A program made the translations under genes and the position numbers. Positions 18,601 through 29,976 of a stretch of DNA of 64,000 bases are shown here, piece after piece (the stretch's first letter is position 1; every line of letters starts with the position of its first letter). Below the pieces are notes generated by a model, which worked only from the letters and a program-made list of their open reading frames with translations, had not been told where the DNA came from and ran no database searches. Origin of the DNA: Microbacterium hydrocarbonoxydans (GTDB lineage: Bacteria > Actinomycetota > Actinomycetes > Actinomycetales > Microbacteriaceae); contig NZ_LR882982.1 in NCBI RefSeq assembly GCF_904831005.1, positions 992,001-1,056,000 on the forward strand. Reading direction: 5' to 3'.

Positions 18601-19175
18601 TCGCGGGCGTCGGGTTCGACCTCTACCTGCGGATGATCGGCGAAGCGGTCGCGACGTTCCGTGGCGAAGACGTCGACTCCGGGCAGGAGCTGCGTCTGGA
18701 GCTGCCGTTGGAGGCGCGGATCCCCGAGTACTACATCGACAGCGAACGGCTTCGACTCGAGGCCTATCAGAAGCTCTCGGCGGCCTCGACCGCGACCGCG
18801 AAGGACGACGCGATCGATCTGGTCATCGAGGAGCTCACCGACCGTTACGGCACGCCGCCCGAAGATGTCGAGGGCCTCGTCGCGGTGGCGCGCCTGCGCC
18901 GTCGCGCTGCTCGGGTCGGCCTCTCCGACGTCGTCGTGATGGGGTCGAACCTGCGTATCGCGCCCGCGCGACTGGAGGACTCGATCAAGGTGCGCCTGCA
19001 GCGTCTCTATCCCAAGGCGAAGCTCGTCGCGGGCGGCGAGGCGCTCGTGGTGCCGATGCCGACGGTTCCGGCGGCGGTCGGAGTGGGTGTCGAGCCGTTG
19101 CCCGACGCCGAGCTGCTGAAGTGGGTCGAGCAGCTCTTCACCGCGATCTTCCCCGAACCCGTCAAGACCGAGTGA
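15612..19175 (+). CDS. mfd: Transcription-repair coupling factor
   Basis: ATP-driven translocase that removes RNA polymerase stalled at DNA damage and recruits UvrA. The 1187-residue protein has the expected domain order: UvrB-like N-terminus (VPTGRRAESLAQALAAYIPD, TFPAWETLPHERLSP), the RNA-polymerase interaction domain around LKPGDFVVHNTHGIGRFVEM, then RecG-like helicase motifs with Walker A GDVGFGKT (about 658) and the DEEQ box IIDEEQRFGVEHKD (about 759), TTIIETGLDISNANT and QLRGRVGRGRERAYAY, and the C-terminal TRCF domain. GTG start; stop 12 nt before the convergent SDR stop. Confidence 0.98.
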   Translation: MTVPGILRALEEASLFRDALSWAQTDADLGLVDGLDAPALAGLLEKRRAAGHPAALLTVVPTGRRAESLAQALAAYIPDAEVVTFPAWETLPHERLSPSPDTVGQRLQTLRRVAEWSGDHPLVVVASVRAALQPIAGNLGEIAPLELRAGTRGNELDRVVEQLVERAYSRVDMVSRRGEFAVRGGILDVFPAISEHPFRVEFFGDEVDQIRAFSVADQRSLPGDVDGVDLPPSRELLLTPDVRDRARALIGGFPAIAGMLEKMAEGIPVEGMESLLPAVSGPLKSLAEYLPEGSATAVVDPERSSARAITLGETNREFLDAAWSAATSGASAPIDLGAGDFLTIARLREVVRDRGGVWWRLSPFAMGGEDAETIDAQVIPSFHGNVDGAISFVDAKVAEGWRVVVIAAGAGLVDRARDVLSDRGIAARIVSELTEAPDTGVATLVTGSVEAGFQSAEAKLAVLTDNEFYGRTIGGDQRVVKKLASRRKNVVDPLQLKPGDFVVHNTHGIGRFVEMTQREVSTGGRNATKSTRDYLVLEYAPSKRGYPGDKLFVPTDQLDLLSKYVGGEGPTLSKMGGSDWSQAKGKARKAVRDIAVELVKLYSARMSAKGHAFGPDTPWQRELEEAFPFAETQDQLQTIDEIKADMERPIPMDRLLSGDVGFGKTEVAVRAAFKAIQDGKQVAMLVPTTLLVKQHLETFTERFAGFPVKVRPLSRFQSDKEARLTLDGLLDGTVDMVIGTHRILTDQVMFKDLGLMIIDEEQRFGVEHKDTLKKMKTNVDILAMSATPIPRTLEMAVTGIREMSTLATPPEDRHPILSFVGPRSDKQITAAIRREILREGQVFFVHNRVQSIQRVAAQLAELVPEARIAVAHGQMGEHALEQVVDDFWERKFDVLVSTTIIETGLDISNANTIIIDRADKYGLSQLHQLRGRVGRGRERAYAYFLYDEMKPLSETAADRLQTIAVNNDLGSGMQVALKDLELRGAGNLLGGEQAGHIAGVGFDLYLRMIGEAVATFRGEDVDSGQELRLELPLEARIPEYYIDSERLRLEAYQKLSAASTATAKDDAIDLVIEELTDRYGTPPEDVEGLVAVARLRRRAARVGLSDVVVMGSNLRIAPARLEDSIKVRLQRLYPKAKLVAGGEALVVPMPTVPAAVGVGVEPLPDAELLKWVEQLFTAIFPEPVKTE

Positions 19176-19187
19176 GACCGAACCCCG

Positions 19188-20069
19188 TCAGAGCGAGAAT
19201 CCGCCGTCGGTGGTCAGCACCTGGCCGACGACCCACGACCCGGCGTCGGTGCAGAGCCAGCTGATCAGGCGCGCAGGGTCGCTCGGGCGACCGACCCTGC
19301 CGAACGGCGTTCCCGCGATCCACTCGTCGACGCCAGACAGGTCGCGATCCGTCGTGTCCGCGTCGAGGTAGCCCGTGTTCACCGGGCCGGGGTTCACGGT
19401 GTTCAGCACGAGGCCGACGTCGAGCAGCTCGGCGGCCGTCGAGCGTGTGATTCCGGCGAGCGCCGCCTTGCTCGTCGCATAGGAGATCTCCCCGCGCATG
19501 GCGCCATGGTTCTGACCCGAGGTCATCCAGACGACATGGCCGGTGGGCTTCTCGAACGGTCCGAGTGAGGGGATGCTGTCTCCCGGTCGGGCGGTCGGCG
19601 TCACGTCACCGCCGAGCTCCTGGCGACGGCGTCGAGCCAGCCCGGCCGTCAGCAGCAGCGACGCACGCGCGTTGGCCTGCCAGTGCGCGTCGAGGCGGTC
19701 GGCCGTCATGTCGAAGATCGTGCCGTCCGCTCCGCTCATCGCCTGATTGCAGATGACGATGTCGAGCCGTCCCGACAGCCACGATGCCGCGTCGAGCAGC
19801 GGCTCGATGCTCGCGGGGTCGCGCAGGTCCGCCTGCGCATCGCCCATCACGGCGCCCGGCGCGAGCGCCTCGCGGATGCCCGCGCTGACTGCGTCGATGT
19901 CGTCGCCGCCCCAGGGGTGATCGAGATCGTGAGGGCGGAAGTGGTGGAAGAAGATGTTGGCGCCGAGGGAGGCGAGGGCCGTCGCGGTCGCGAATCCGAT
20001 GCCACGGCGGCGAGAGACGCCGGTCACCAGTGCGGTGCGGCCGAGCAGGGGAAGGTCGGTGGAGTGCAT
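19188..20069 (-). CDS. Short-chain dehydrogenase/reductase (SDR)
   Basis: NAD(P)-dependent oxidoreductase of 293 residues. The cofactor motif is VTGVSRRRGIGFATATALA, unusual in having SRRRGIG where classical SDRs have GxxxGIG, and the active-site pair is YATSKAALAG. The C-terminal WLCTDAGSWVVGQVLTTDGGFSL is typical of FabG-like proteins. ATG 20069 follows AAAGG. An insertion near residues 175-195 (VTPTARPGDSIPSLGPFEK) precedes the active-site region. Substrate unknown. Confidence 0.9.
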   Translation of the reverse strand: MHSTDLPLLGRTALVTGVSRRRGIGFATATALASLGANIFFHHFRPHDLDHPWGGDDIDAVSAGIREALAPGAVMGDAQADLRDPASIEPLLDAASWLSGRLDIVICNQAMSGADGTIFDMTADRLDAHWQANARASLLLTAGLARRRRQELGGDVTPTARPGDSIPSLGPFEKPTGHVVWMTSGQNHGAMRGEISYATSKAALAGITRSTAAELLDVGLVLNTVNPGPVNTGYLDADTTDRDLSGVDEWIAGTPFGRVGRPSDPARLISWLCTDAGSWVVGQVLTTDGGFSL

Positions 20070-20245
20070 GAGGTGCCTTTCGATCGATGACGCTCCGGGC
20101 ACGCTGATCGGCGTCCGGGACGGGGAGGGGAGATCGGGGTCACCTGCATTTCATGACCGTCAGCGTAGCAGCGCGGCCGCTACTCACTCGGGCGGTGCAC
20201 GTCAACGGGTTGCCCGCTCAGGTGTTCTGTCCGCATGCTGGACGC

Positions 20246-20407
20246 ATGTGGATTCTCCTGATCCTCCTCCTCATCGTCTGGGCTGCGCTGTCGGTCTTCG
20301 GCTTCCTCGTCGAGGGGCTGCTCTGGCTGGCCGTCCTCGGCATCGTGCTGTTCATCGCGACGGCTGTCATCGGCATGCTCAGGGGCCGCGCGGCGACCAA
20401 GGAGTAG
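20246..20407 (+). CDS. Small hydrophobic protein with two membrane segments
   Basis: A 53-residue protein, MWILLILLLIVWAALSVFGF then LVEGLLWLAVLGIVLFIATAVIG, ending in basic GMLRGRAATKE. Nearly all of it is membrane-spanning, and short proteins of this type are common in actinobacteria. It sits just before the hexapeptide-repeat gene. No ribosome site is obvious (ctggacgc upstream), so expression may be low or leaderless. Function unknown. Confidence 0.6.
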   Translation: MWILLILLLIVWAALSVFGFLVEGLLWLAVLGIVLFIATAVIGMLRGRAATKE

Positions 20408-20436
20408 CGGGACCCTCTTCACGATCCCGACGGCGC

Positions 20437-20442
20437 TACGCT
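20437..20442 (+). promoter_or_regulatory. -10 element of a leaderless promoter for the hexapeptide-repeat gene
   Basis: TACGCT is followed by six bases and the ATG at 20449. This would also drive the large kinase/aminotransferase fusion gene that overlaps downstream. Confidence 0.5.
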
Positions 20443-20448
20443 GGCGTC

Positions 20449-21075
20449 ATGTTGTACGAGCACCTCGGGGCTCGGCCCCGGATCCATGACACCGCCGTCG
20501 TCGCTCCCACCGCCGTCGTCTCCGGCGACGTGGAGATCGGCCCGCACTGCCAGGTGCTGCACGGCGCCGTGATCACGGCCGAGGGCGGCCCCATCAGGCT
20601 CGGCGCGCACGTCATCGTGATGGAGAACGCCCTGATCCGTGCCACAGCCGCGAACGCCGTGCACGTCGGATCCCACACGCTGGTGGGCACACTCGCGAGC
20701 ATCGCCGGAGCGACGGTGGGCGAAGAGGTCTTCCTCGCGTCCGGCGCGCGCGTCTTCAACGGCGCTCTGATCGGGGATCGCTGCGAGGTGCGCGTGAACG
20801 CCATCGTGCACCGACGCGCAGTGCTGCACGGCGGCACGGTTGTGCCGATCGGGTGGGTCGCGGTGGGTGATCCGGTGCAGCTGCTGTCTCCTGATCGTGA
20901 TGCCGAGATCGCCGCCGCGCAGCCCGAGCTCGACTTCCCCGGTCACGTGTTCGGCGTCGACCGCGACACCCCTGATCTGATGGTGCAGCTCACCGAGAGG
21001 TACGGCATGTCGCTCGCGAGACACGCGGACGACGTGCGGATCGACGGCGGCGGCAGGTCGGCAGGACGCGGGTGA
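20449..21075 (+). CDS. Gamma-carbonic-anhydrase-like hexapeptide-repeat protein
   Basis: Left-handed beta-helix protein of 208 residues with repeated hexapeptides (TAVVAPTAVVSGDVEIGPHCQV, IRLGAHVIV, VHVGSHTLVG, ATVGEEVFLASGARV). Proteins of this family are usually annotated as gamma-carbonic anhydrase or acyltransferase-like. In true gamma enzymes the second and third zinc histidines sit in VGH...LHG; here the matching segment reads VGTLASIAG, so at least two ligands seem absent and carbonic anhydrase activity is doubtful. The gene overlaps the next one by 4 nt (GTGA), so the two products are probably functionally linked. Confidence 0.85.
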   Translation: MLYEHLGARPRIHDTAVVAPTAVVSGDVEIGPHCQVLHGAVITAEGGPIRLGAHVIVMENALIRATAANAVHVGSHTLVGTLASIAGATVGEEVFLASGARVFNGALIGDRCEVRVNAIVHRRAVLHGGTVVPIGWVAVGDPVQLLSPDRDAEIAAAQPELDFPGHVFGVDRDTPDLMVQLTERYGMSLARHADDVRIDGGGRSAGRG

Positions 21076-24011
21076 GCACCGGCGCGGGACTCGTGCGGCC
21101 CGCGATCAGCACGGCCGATGCTGCGCTGATCGCACGCCAGTGCTACGGGATCGAGGCCGTCGCCACCGAGCTCGGCAGCAATCAGGATCGGAACTTCTCG
21201 CTCACCGAGTCCGACGGCTCGCGCAGCGTGCTGCGGGTCGACAATCCCGTGTTCGACGACGACGCCCGCGATGCCCAGCACCTCGCCCTGGAGGCCTATC
21301 GAGCCGCAGGAGTCCGCGTTCCCGCCGTGCTCCCCGGCCTCGACGGTTCTCTGACGCAGCGGTGGCGCGGCTTCGCGGTGCGCCGCAGCGAATTCGCCGA
21401 CGGCGAGCCGCTGGTCGACGTCGGCTATCTCGCCCCTGTCGTGCTCACCGAGTTCGGCACTCTCGCAGCGGCATCCGTGAACGCACTCGCTTCGCTGGAC
21501 CATCGCGGACTCGATCGTGAGCAGATGTGGGACATGCGGGTCGCGCATGCGCAGGTCCGCGCGCTCGCGCCCTTGATCGCCGAGCCGGTGCTGCGCCGGC
21601 AGGTGCTCGAGGCCGCCGACGATGCGCATGCGGCGGTATCGCAGGTGGCGGATGACCTTCCGGTGCAGCCGATCCACGGCGATCTCACGGATGACAACGT
21701 GATGGGCGCACGTGGCGCCGATTCGCGCCTGCATCCCCGCGTGGTGCTCGATCTGGGCGACCTCGGCCTCGGATGGCGCGTCGCAGAGCTGGCCGTCTGC
21801 GCGTCGTCGATGCTCCATCACGAGCCCGATCGTCCGCTCCGTGTCCTCGACACCGTCGTCGCCTTCCATGCTGACGCGCCCCTGGAGCGGCACGAGGCGC
21901 TCGCCGTGTGGCCGCTGATCGTGCTGCGCGCCTCGCTGCTCGTGGCGAGCGGCTGGCGACAGCTGGAGATCGACGGCGACAACGACTATGCACGCGAGCG
22001 GATCGCGGGTGAGCAGGCGATCTTCGACGCGGCGACAGCGCTGCCGCTCGTCGAGGCGACCGAGCATGTACTGACGAGGCTGGGGTTCGAGGCGCAGGGA
22101 TTCGTCGCACAGCCGGTCGAGGGCGAGGTCATCGGCTTCCTGCCGGATGTCAGCGGACCTCTCGCCGTCGTCGATGCCGGGATCGAATCGGAGGTGCTCG
22201 ATGCCGGTCGCTGGGCCGTGCCTGATGCGGAGGAGGTGCTGACAGCGCGCGCATTCGCTGACGGCGCTCGGGTGGCGGTGATGCCCTACGGCGTGTTCCG
22301 CCTCACACGCACCGCTGTCGACTCGGCCGATGCCGCGGCGACCTGGCCCATCGAGACCGAATTGCACATCGCCCCGGGGCCTTCGTCGCGACTGCTCGCC
22401 CCGGTGGCCGGAGAGCTCTCGGTCGACGGCGATCGGGTGCGCATCGCCACGGTCGACGGGTGGGTGGTCGAGGTGCGAGCCGCCGACCTCGAGCCCGGAC
22501 GCCCCGCGACGGTCGCAGCGGGGGAGAACATCGGCAAGCTCGCGGCGTCCTTCGACAGGAGGACCCTCGTGCTGGCGGTGCGCCGGGCCGACGCGCCGGA
22601 TCCGCTCCCTCCCGCCGACGGAGCCCGTCTCGTATCGCCCGAGCGGGTGCCCGCCTGGTCGCGCCTCACCGCAGATCCCGCTGCGCTGCTCGGCCTCGCC
22701 TCGCAGGCCCGACGAGACGAATCGGCCGACGAGCTCACGCGTCGGGAGCGCGTGTTCGCGGAGGCTCAGGAACGCTACTACGAGCACCCGCCGCAGATCG
22801 AGCGGGGCTGGCGCCATCACCTGATCGACACGACCGGCCGCAGCTACATCGACATGGTGAACAACGTCGCGGGTCTCGGACATGGGCACCCCGCGATCGC
22901 TGCGGCCGCGGATCGCCAGCTTCGCACTCTCGCCACCAACTCGCGGTTCCTCTTCCGAGACCTGGCGGAGTACAGCGAGCGTCTGATCGCGCTCATGCCC
23001 GAGGGGAGCGCGCTCGACACGGTGCTGCTGGTGAACAGCGGCTCGGAGGCGGTCGACCTCGCGCTCCGCCTCGCGCAGGCGGCGACCGGGCGGCGCACCG
23101 TCGTCGCGCTCCGCGAGGCCTACCACGGGTGGACCATGGCGAGCGATGCCGTCACCACCAGCGCGTACGACAATCCGCATGCACTCGACTCACGTCCCGA
23201 CTGGGTGCACGTGGCCGACGTCCCCAACCCGTTCCGCGGCACGCACCGCGGCGCGGGCACGGCGGAGAGATATCTGGCAGACCTGGCCGACGATCTCGAC
23301 GGCCTCGCAGAGGAGGGCAGAGGCGTCGCAGCCTTCCTCTGCGAATCGGTGCTGGGCAACGCGGGAGGCGTGCTTCTGCCCGACGGGTACCTCGCGGGCG
23401 CCTATGAGCGTGTGCGCGCGCACGGTGGTCTCTGCATCGCCGATGAGGTGCAGGTGGGCTTCGGGCGGATGGGCACGACGTTCTGGGGGTTCGAGCAGTC
23501 AGGCGTCGTGCCCGACATCGTCACGATCGCCAAGCCCATGGGCAACGGGTTCCCGATCGGAGGTGTCATCACGTCTCAGCGCATCGCCGATGCGCTGAGC
23601 ACCGAAGGGCAGTTCTTCTCGTCGGCCGGCGGCAGCAGTCTCAGCTGCAGGGTCGGGATCGCCGTGCTCGATGCCATGGTCGACGACGATGTCCAGCGCA
23701 ACGCGCGCGAGATCGGCTCGCGCCTGGCCGCGGGGCTTCAGGAGCTGGCGCACCGGCATCCGCTCGTCGGGCCGGTGCACGGAACGGGGCTCTATCTCGG
23801 GGTCGAGCTGGTGCGCGACAGGGAATCGCTCGAGCCGGCGGATGCGGAGGCCGCCGCGATCTGCGAGAGGATGCGCGAGCTCGGAGTGATCGTCCTGACC
23901 ACCTCGGAGCGCTCGAACGTGCTGAAGATCAAGCCTCCGCTGTGCCTCGACGCGCCGAGTGCCGACCATATGGTCGCCGCGCTCGATCGCGTGCTCACCG
24001 AGGGCTGGTAG
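21072..24011 (+). CDS. Kinase / aminotransferase class III fusion, probable amine kinase-phospho-lyase
   Basis: A 979-residue multidomain protein. Residues about 1-330 are an aminoglycoside/choline-kinase-like domain with the catalytic loop IHGDLTDDN (HGD at 202-204) and metal-binding VLDLGD. Residues about 420-495 resemble a small beta-barrel of the M23/lipoyl-hammerhead kind (LAPVAGELSVDGDRVRI, VAAGENIGKLA). Residues about 550-979 are a class III PLP enzyme with LLVNSGSEAVDLALRLAQ, CIADEVQVGFGRMG and the PLP lysine in IAKPMGNGFPIGG (Lys821). Human relatives of the last domain are phospho-lyases for phosphoethanolamine and phosphohydroxylysine, and their kinase partner has the first fold, so a kinase followed by phosphate elimination on one chain is a reasonable inference. 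Start is GTG 21072. Confidence 0.88.
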   Translation: MSTGAGLVRPAISTADAALIARQCYGIEAVATELGSNQDRNFSLTESDGSRSVLRVDNPVFDDDARDAQHLALEAYRAAGVRVPAVLPGLDGSLTQRWRGFAVRRSEFADGEPLVDVGYLAPVVLTEFGTLAAASVNALASLDHRGLDREQMWDMRVAHAQVRALAPLIAEPVLRRQVLEAADDAHAAVSQVADDLPVQPIHGDLTDDNVMGARGADSRLHPRVVLDLGDLGLGWRVAELAVCASSMLHHEPDRPLRVLDTVVAFHADAPLERHEALAVWPLIVLRASLLVASGWRQLEIDGDNDYARERIAGEQAIFDAATALPLVEATEHVLTRLGFEAQGFVAQPVEGEVIGFLPDVSGPLAVVDAGIESEVLDAGRWAVPDAEEVLTARAFADGARVAVMPYGVFRLTRTAVDSADAAATWPIETELHIAPGPSSRLLAPVAGELSVDGDRVRIATVDGWVVEVRAADLEPGRPATVAAGENIGKLAASFDRRTLVLAVRRADAPDPLPPADGARLVSPERVPAWSRLTADPAALLGLASQARRDESADELTRRERVFAEAQERYYEHPPQIERGWRHHLIDTTGRSYIDMVNNVAGLGHGHPAIAAAADRQLRTLATNSRFLFRDLAEYSERLIALMPEGSALDTVLLVNSGSEAVDLALRLAQAATGRRTVVALREAYHGWTMASDAVTTSAYDNPHALDSRPDWVHVADVPNPFRGTHRGAGTAERYLADLADDLDGLAEEGRGVAAFLCESVLGNAGGVLLPDGYLAGAYERVRAHGGLCIADEVQVGFGRMGTTFWGFEQSGVVPDIVTIAKPMGNGFPIGGVITSQRIADALSTEGQFFSSAGGSSLSCRVGIAVLDAMVDDDVQRNAREIGSRLAAGLQELAHRHPLVGPVHGTGLYLGVELVRDRESLEPADAEAAAICERMRELGVIVLTTSERSNVLKIKPPLCLDAPSADHMVAALDRVLTEGW

Positions 24012-24018
24012 TCGCACC

Positions 24019-24063
24019 TTCGAAAAGCGTGCGAAACGACGATGTTAAATGCGTATTTCGAAT
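24019..24063. promoter_or_regulatory. AT-rich upstream region of the permease gene with two TTCGAA boxes
   Basis: The 154-nt gap between the fusion gene and the permease is markedly richer in A and T than its surroundings. It contains the palindrome TTCGAA at 24019-24024 and again at 24057-24062, centres 38 bp apart, and the stretch GATGTTAAATGCGTATTTCG. It probably holds an independent, regulated promoter for the permease. No regulator gene is adjacent. Confidence 0.35.
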
Positions 24064-24165
24064 CGGAGTAGCTCTTCCGCTGATGAATAGCGCGGGTCCA
24101 TACTGTTGCTCACAGAGCCGGATCACCCGAAGGCCGGCCCCTGCGCTGTTCTCGAGGGAGTGCAC

Positions 24166-25593
24166 ATGGCCACGAAGACGAAGCCGCTTGCGCAAGGCGG
24201 CGGAACACTCAGGCGCAATCTCGGCCTCTGGGCGATCGTGGGGCTCGGACTCGGCTACATGACGCCGACGGTCGTCTTCGACACATTCGGCATGGTCGCC
24301 CGCGACACCGACAACGTGGTTCCCGCCGCCTACCTCGTCGCGCTCGTCGTGATGGTGTTCACGGCCATCAGCTACGGCAAGATCTCCAGCGCCATCCCGA
24401 GCGCCGGGTCCGCGTACACCTATGTGCGCGAGTCCATTCATCCGAATCTCGGCTTCATGGTCGGGTGGACCTCGCTCATCGACTACGTGCTGCTCCCGAT
24501 GGTCAACTGCCTCATCATCCGCAGCTACCTCGAAGCGCTGTTCCCTGAGATCCCCGGCTGGATCTGGGTCGTGCTCTACTGCATCCTCGTCACGTCGATC
24601 ATCTACATGACGATGCGCGGCACCTCGAACATGAACATGATCCTGCTCGTGTTCTCGATCGTCGTGATGGTCGTGTTCGTGGTCATGGTCGTGGCGCAGC
24701 TGATGCGCGGCGAGGGCGCCGCCACGATCGCGTCAGCCGCCCCGTTCATCCACGACGGCGCGACCATGAGCGCGGTGCTCATGGGAGCGACGATCGTCTG
24801 CTTCTCGTTCATCGGATTCGACGCGGTGACGATGTACGCGGAGGAGGCGAAGGATCCGAAGATCATGCCGAAGGCCATCCTGCTCACCGTGCTGCTCGGC
24901 GGTGCGATCTTCCTGATCGCCGGATACGTCACGCAGCTGCGCTTCCCGGACTGGAACGAGTTCGCGCCCGGTGGCGATATGCAGTACGTGGAGGACTCCA
25001 CTCTGCCGATCATCGGCAACCTGGTCGGCGGCAATGTGCTGATGGCGGTCCTGACGGCCGCGGGGTTCTGCGCGACCCTCGCCTCGGGTCTCGCGTCGCA
25101 CGCCTCCGTCTCGCGCATGCTGCTCGTGATGGGACGCAACAACGTGCTGCCGCAGAGGGCGTTCGGCTACATCAATCCGCGCACGCACACGCCGACGTTC
25201 AACATCGTGCTGGTCGGCGCGATCTCGCTGCTCGCGATCCCGTTCACCCTCGAGCTGATCGCGGCGTGGATCAACTACGGCGCGCTCATCGCGTTCACGT
25301 TCGTGAACATCTCGGTGATCGCCTGGTTCGCCGTTCGCAAGGGGCGTCGGAAGACACCGAAGGACATCGTCAACTACATCGTGATGCCGGGCATCGGCAT
25401 GCTGCTCACGGGTCTGCTGTGGGCCAACCTGCATCAGGACGCGCTCGTCGGCGGGCTGACCTGGACTGCACTCGGCCTGGTCTACCTCGCCGTGATCACG
25501 AAGGGCTTCCGCAAGAAGGTGGTCGCGTTCGACGAGAACCAGGCAGTGACCGGCTTCAACAAGGTCGTCAAGGTGCCGGTCGACGAGAGATGA
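24166..25593 (+). CDS. APC family amine permease, PuuP-like
   Basis: Proton-coupled importer of the amino acid-polyamine-organocation family, 475 residues with about twelve membrane segments. It strongly resembles the E. coli putrescine importer PuuP at several places: LAQGGGTLRRNLGLWAIV, YMTPTVVFDTFGMV, FTAISYGKISSAIPSAGSAY, FMVGWTSLIDYVLLPMVN, ATIVCFSFIGFDAVT and LASGLASHASVSRML. Start ATG 24166 follows GAGGGAG. Its place after the kinase/phospho-lyase fusion suggests it brings in that enzyme's amine substrate (putrescine, ethanolamine or a related amine); which one is not determined. Confidence 0.9.
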   Translation: MATKTKPLAQGGGTLRRNLGLWAIVGLGLGYMTPTVVFDTFGMVARDTDNVVPAAYLVALVVMVFTAISYGKISSAIPSAGSAYTYVRESIHPNLGFMVGWTSLIDYVLLPMVNCLIIRSYLEALFPEIPGWIWVVLYCILVTSIIYMTMRGTSNMNMILLVFSIVVMVVFVVMVVAQLMRGEGAATIASAAPFIHDGATMSAVLMGATIVCFSFIGFDAVTMYAEEAKDPKIMPKAILLTVLLGGAIFLIAGYVTQLRFPDWNEFAPGGDMQYVEDSTLPIIGNLVGGNVLMAVLTAAGFCATLASGLASHASVSRMLLVMGRNNVLPQRAFGYINPRTHTPTFNIVLVGAISLLAIPFTLELIAAWINYGALIAFTFVNISVIAWFAVRKGRRKTPKDIVNYIVMPGIGMLLTGLLWANLHQDALVGGLTWTALGLVYLAVITKGFRKKVVAFDENQAVTGFNKVVKVPVDER

Positions 25594-25602
25594 AGGATGC
25601 GG

Positions 25603-25635
25603 AAGAGCCGCCCACCTGGGAGGGGGGCGGCTCTT
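25603..25635 (+). terminator. Hairpin terminator after the amine permease gene
   Basis: An 11-bp stem AAGAGCCGCCC (25603-25613) with GGGCGGCTCTT (25625-25635), ending in TTCTGT, lies 9 nt after the stop. It also faces the convergent gdhA gene and could serve both strands. Confidence 0.85.
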
Positions 25636-25665
25636 CTGTCATGCGGTGATGCAGCAGGTCGTCGC

Positions 25666-29890
<4,225 letters not shown>

Positions 29891-29963
29891 GGTTCGAGAG
29901 TATCCCGGGTCGGGGGCGTGCTCTGAACTCATGACGATGCGAGACGCCGGGGGCGGCCGCAAC

Positions 29964-29969
29964 TACCAT
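29964..29969 (+). promoter_or_regulatory. -10 element of a leaderless promoter for nhaA
   Basis: TACCAT is followed by seven bases and ATG 29977. This decides between two candidate starts, since the other ATG (29968) lies within the hexamer. Confidence 0.4.
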
Positions 29970-29976
29970 GGGGGCG

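Noticed and set aside
20943..23180. 745-codon open frame on the minus strand
   Set aside because: Antisense to the kinase/aminotransferase fusion, which has clear catalytic motifs.
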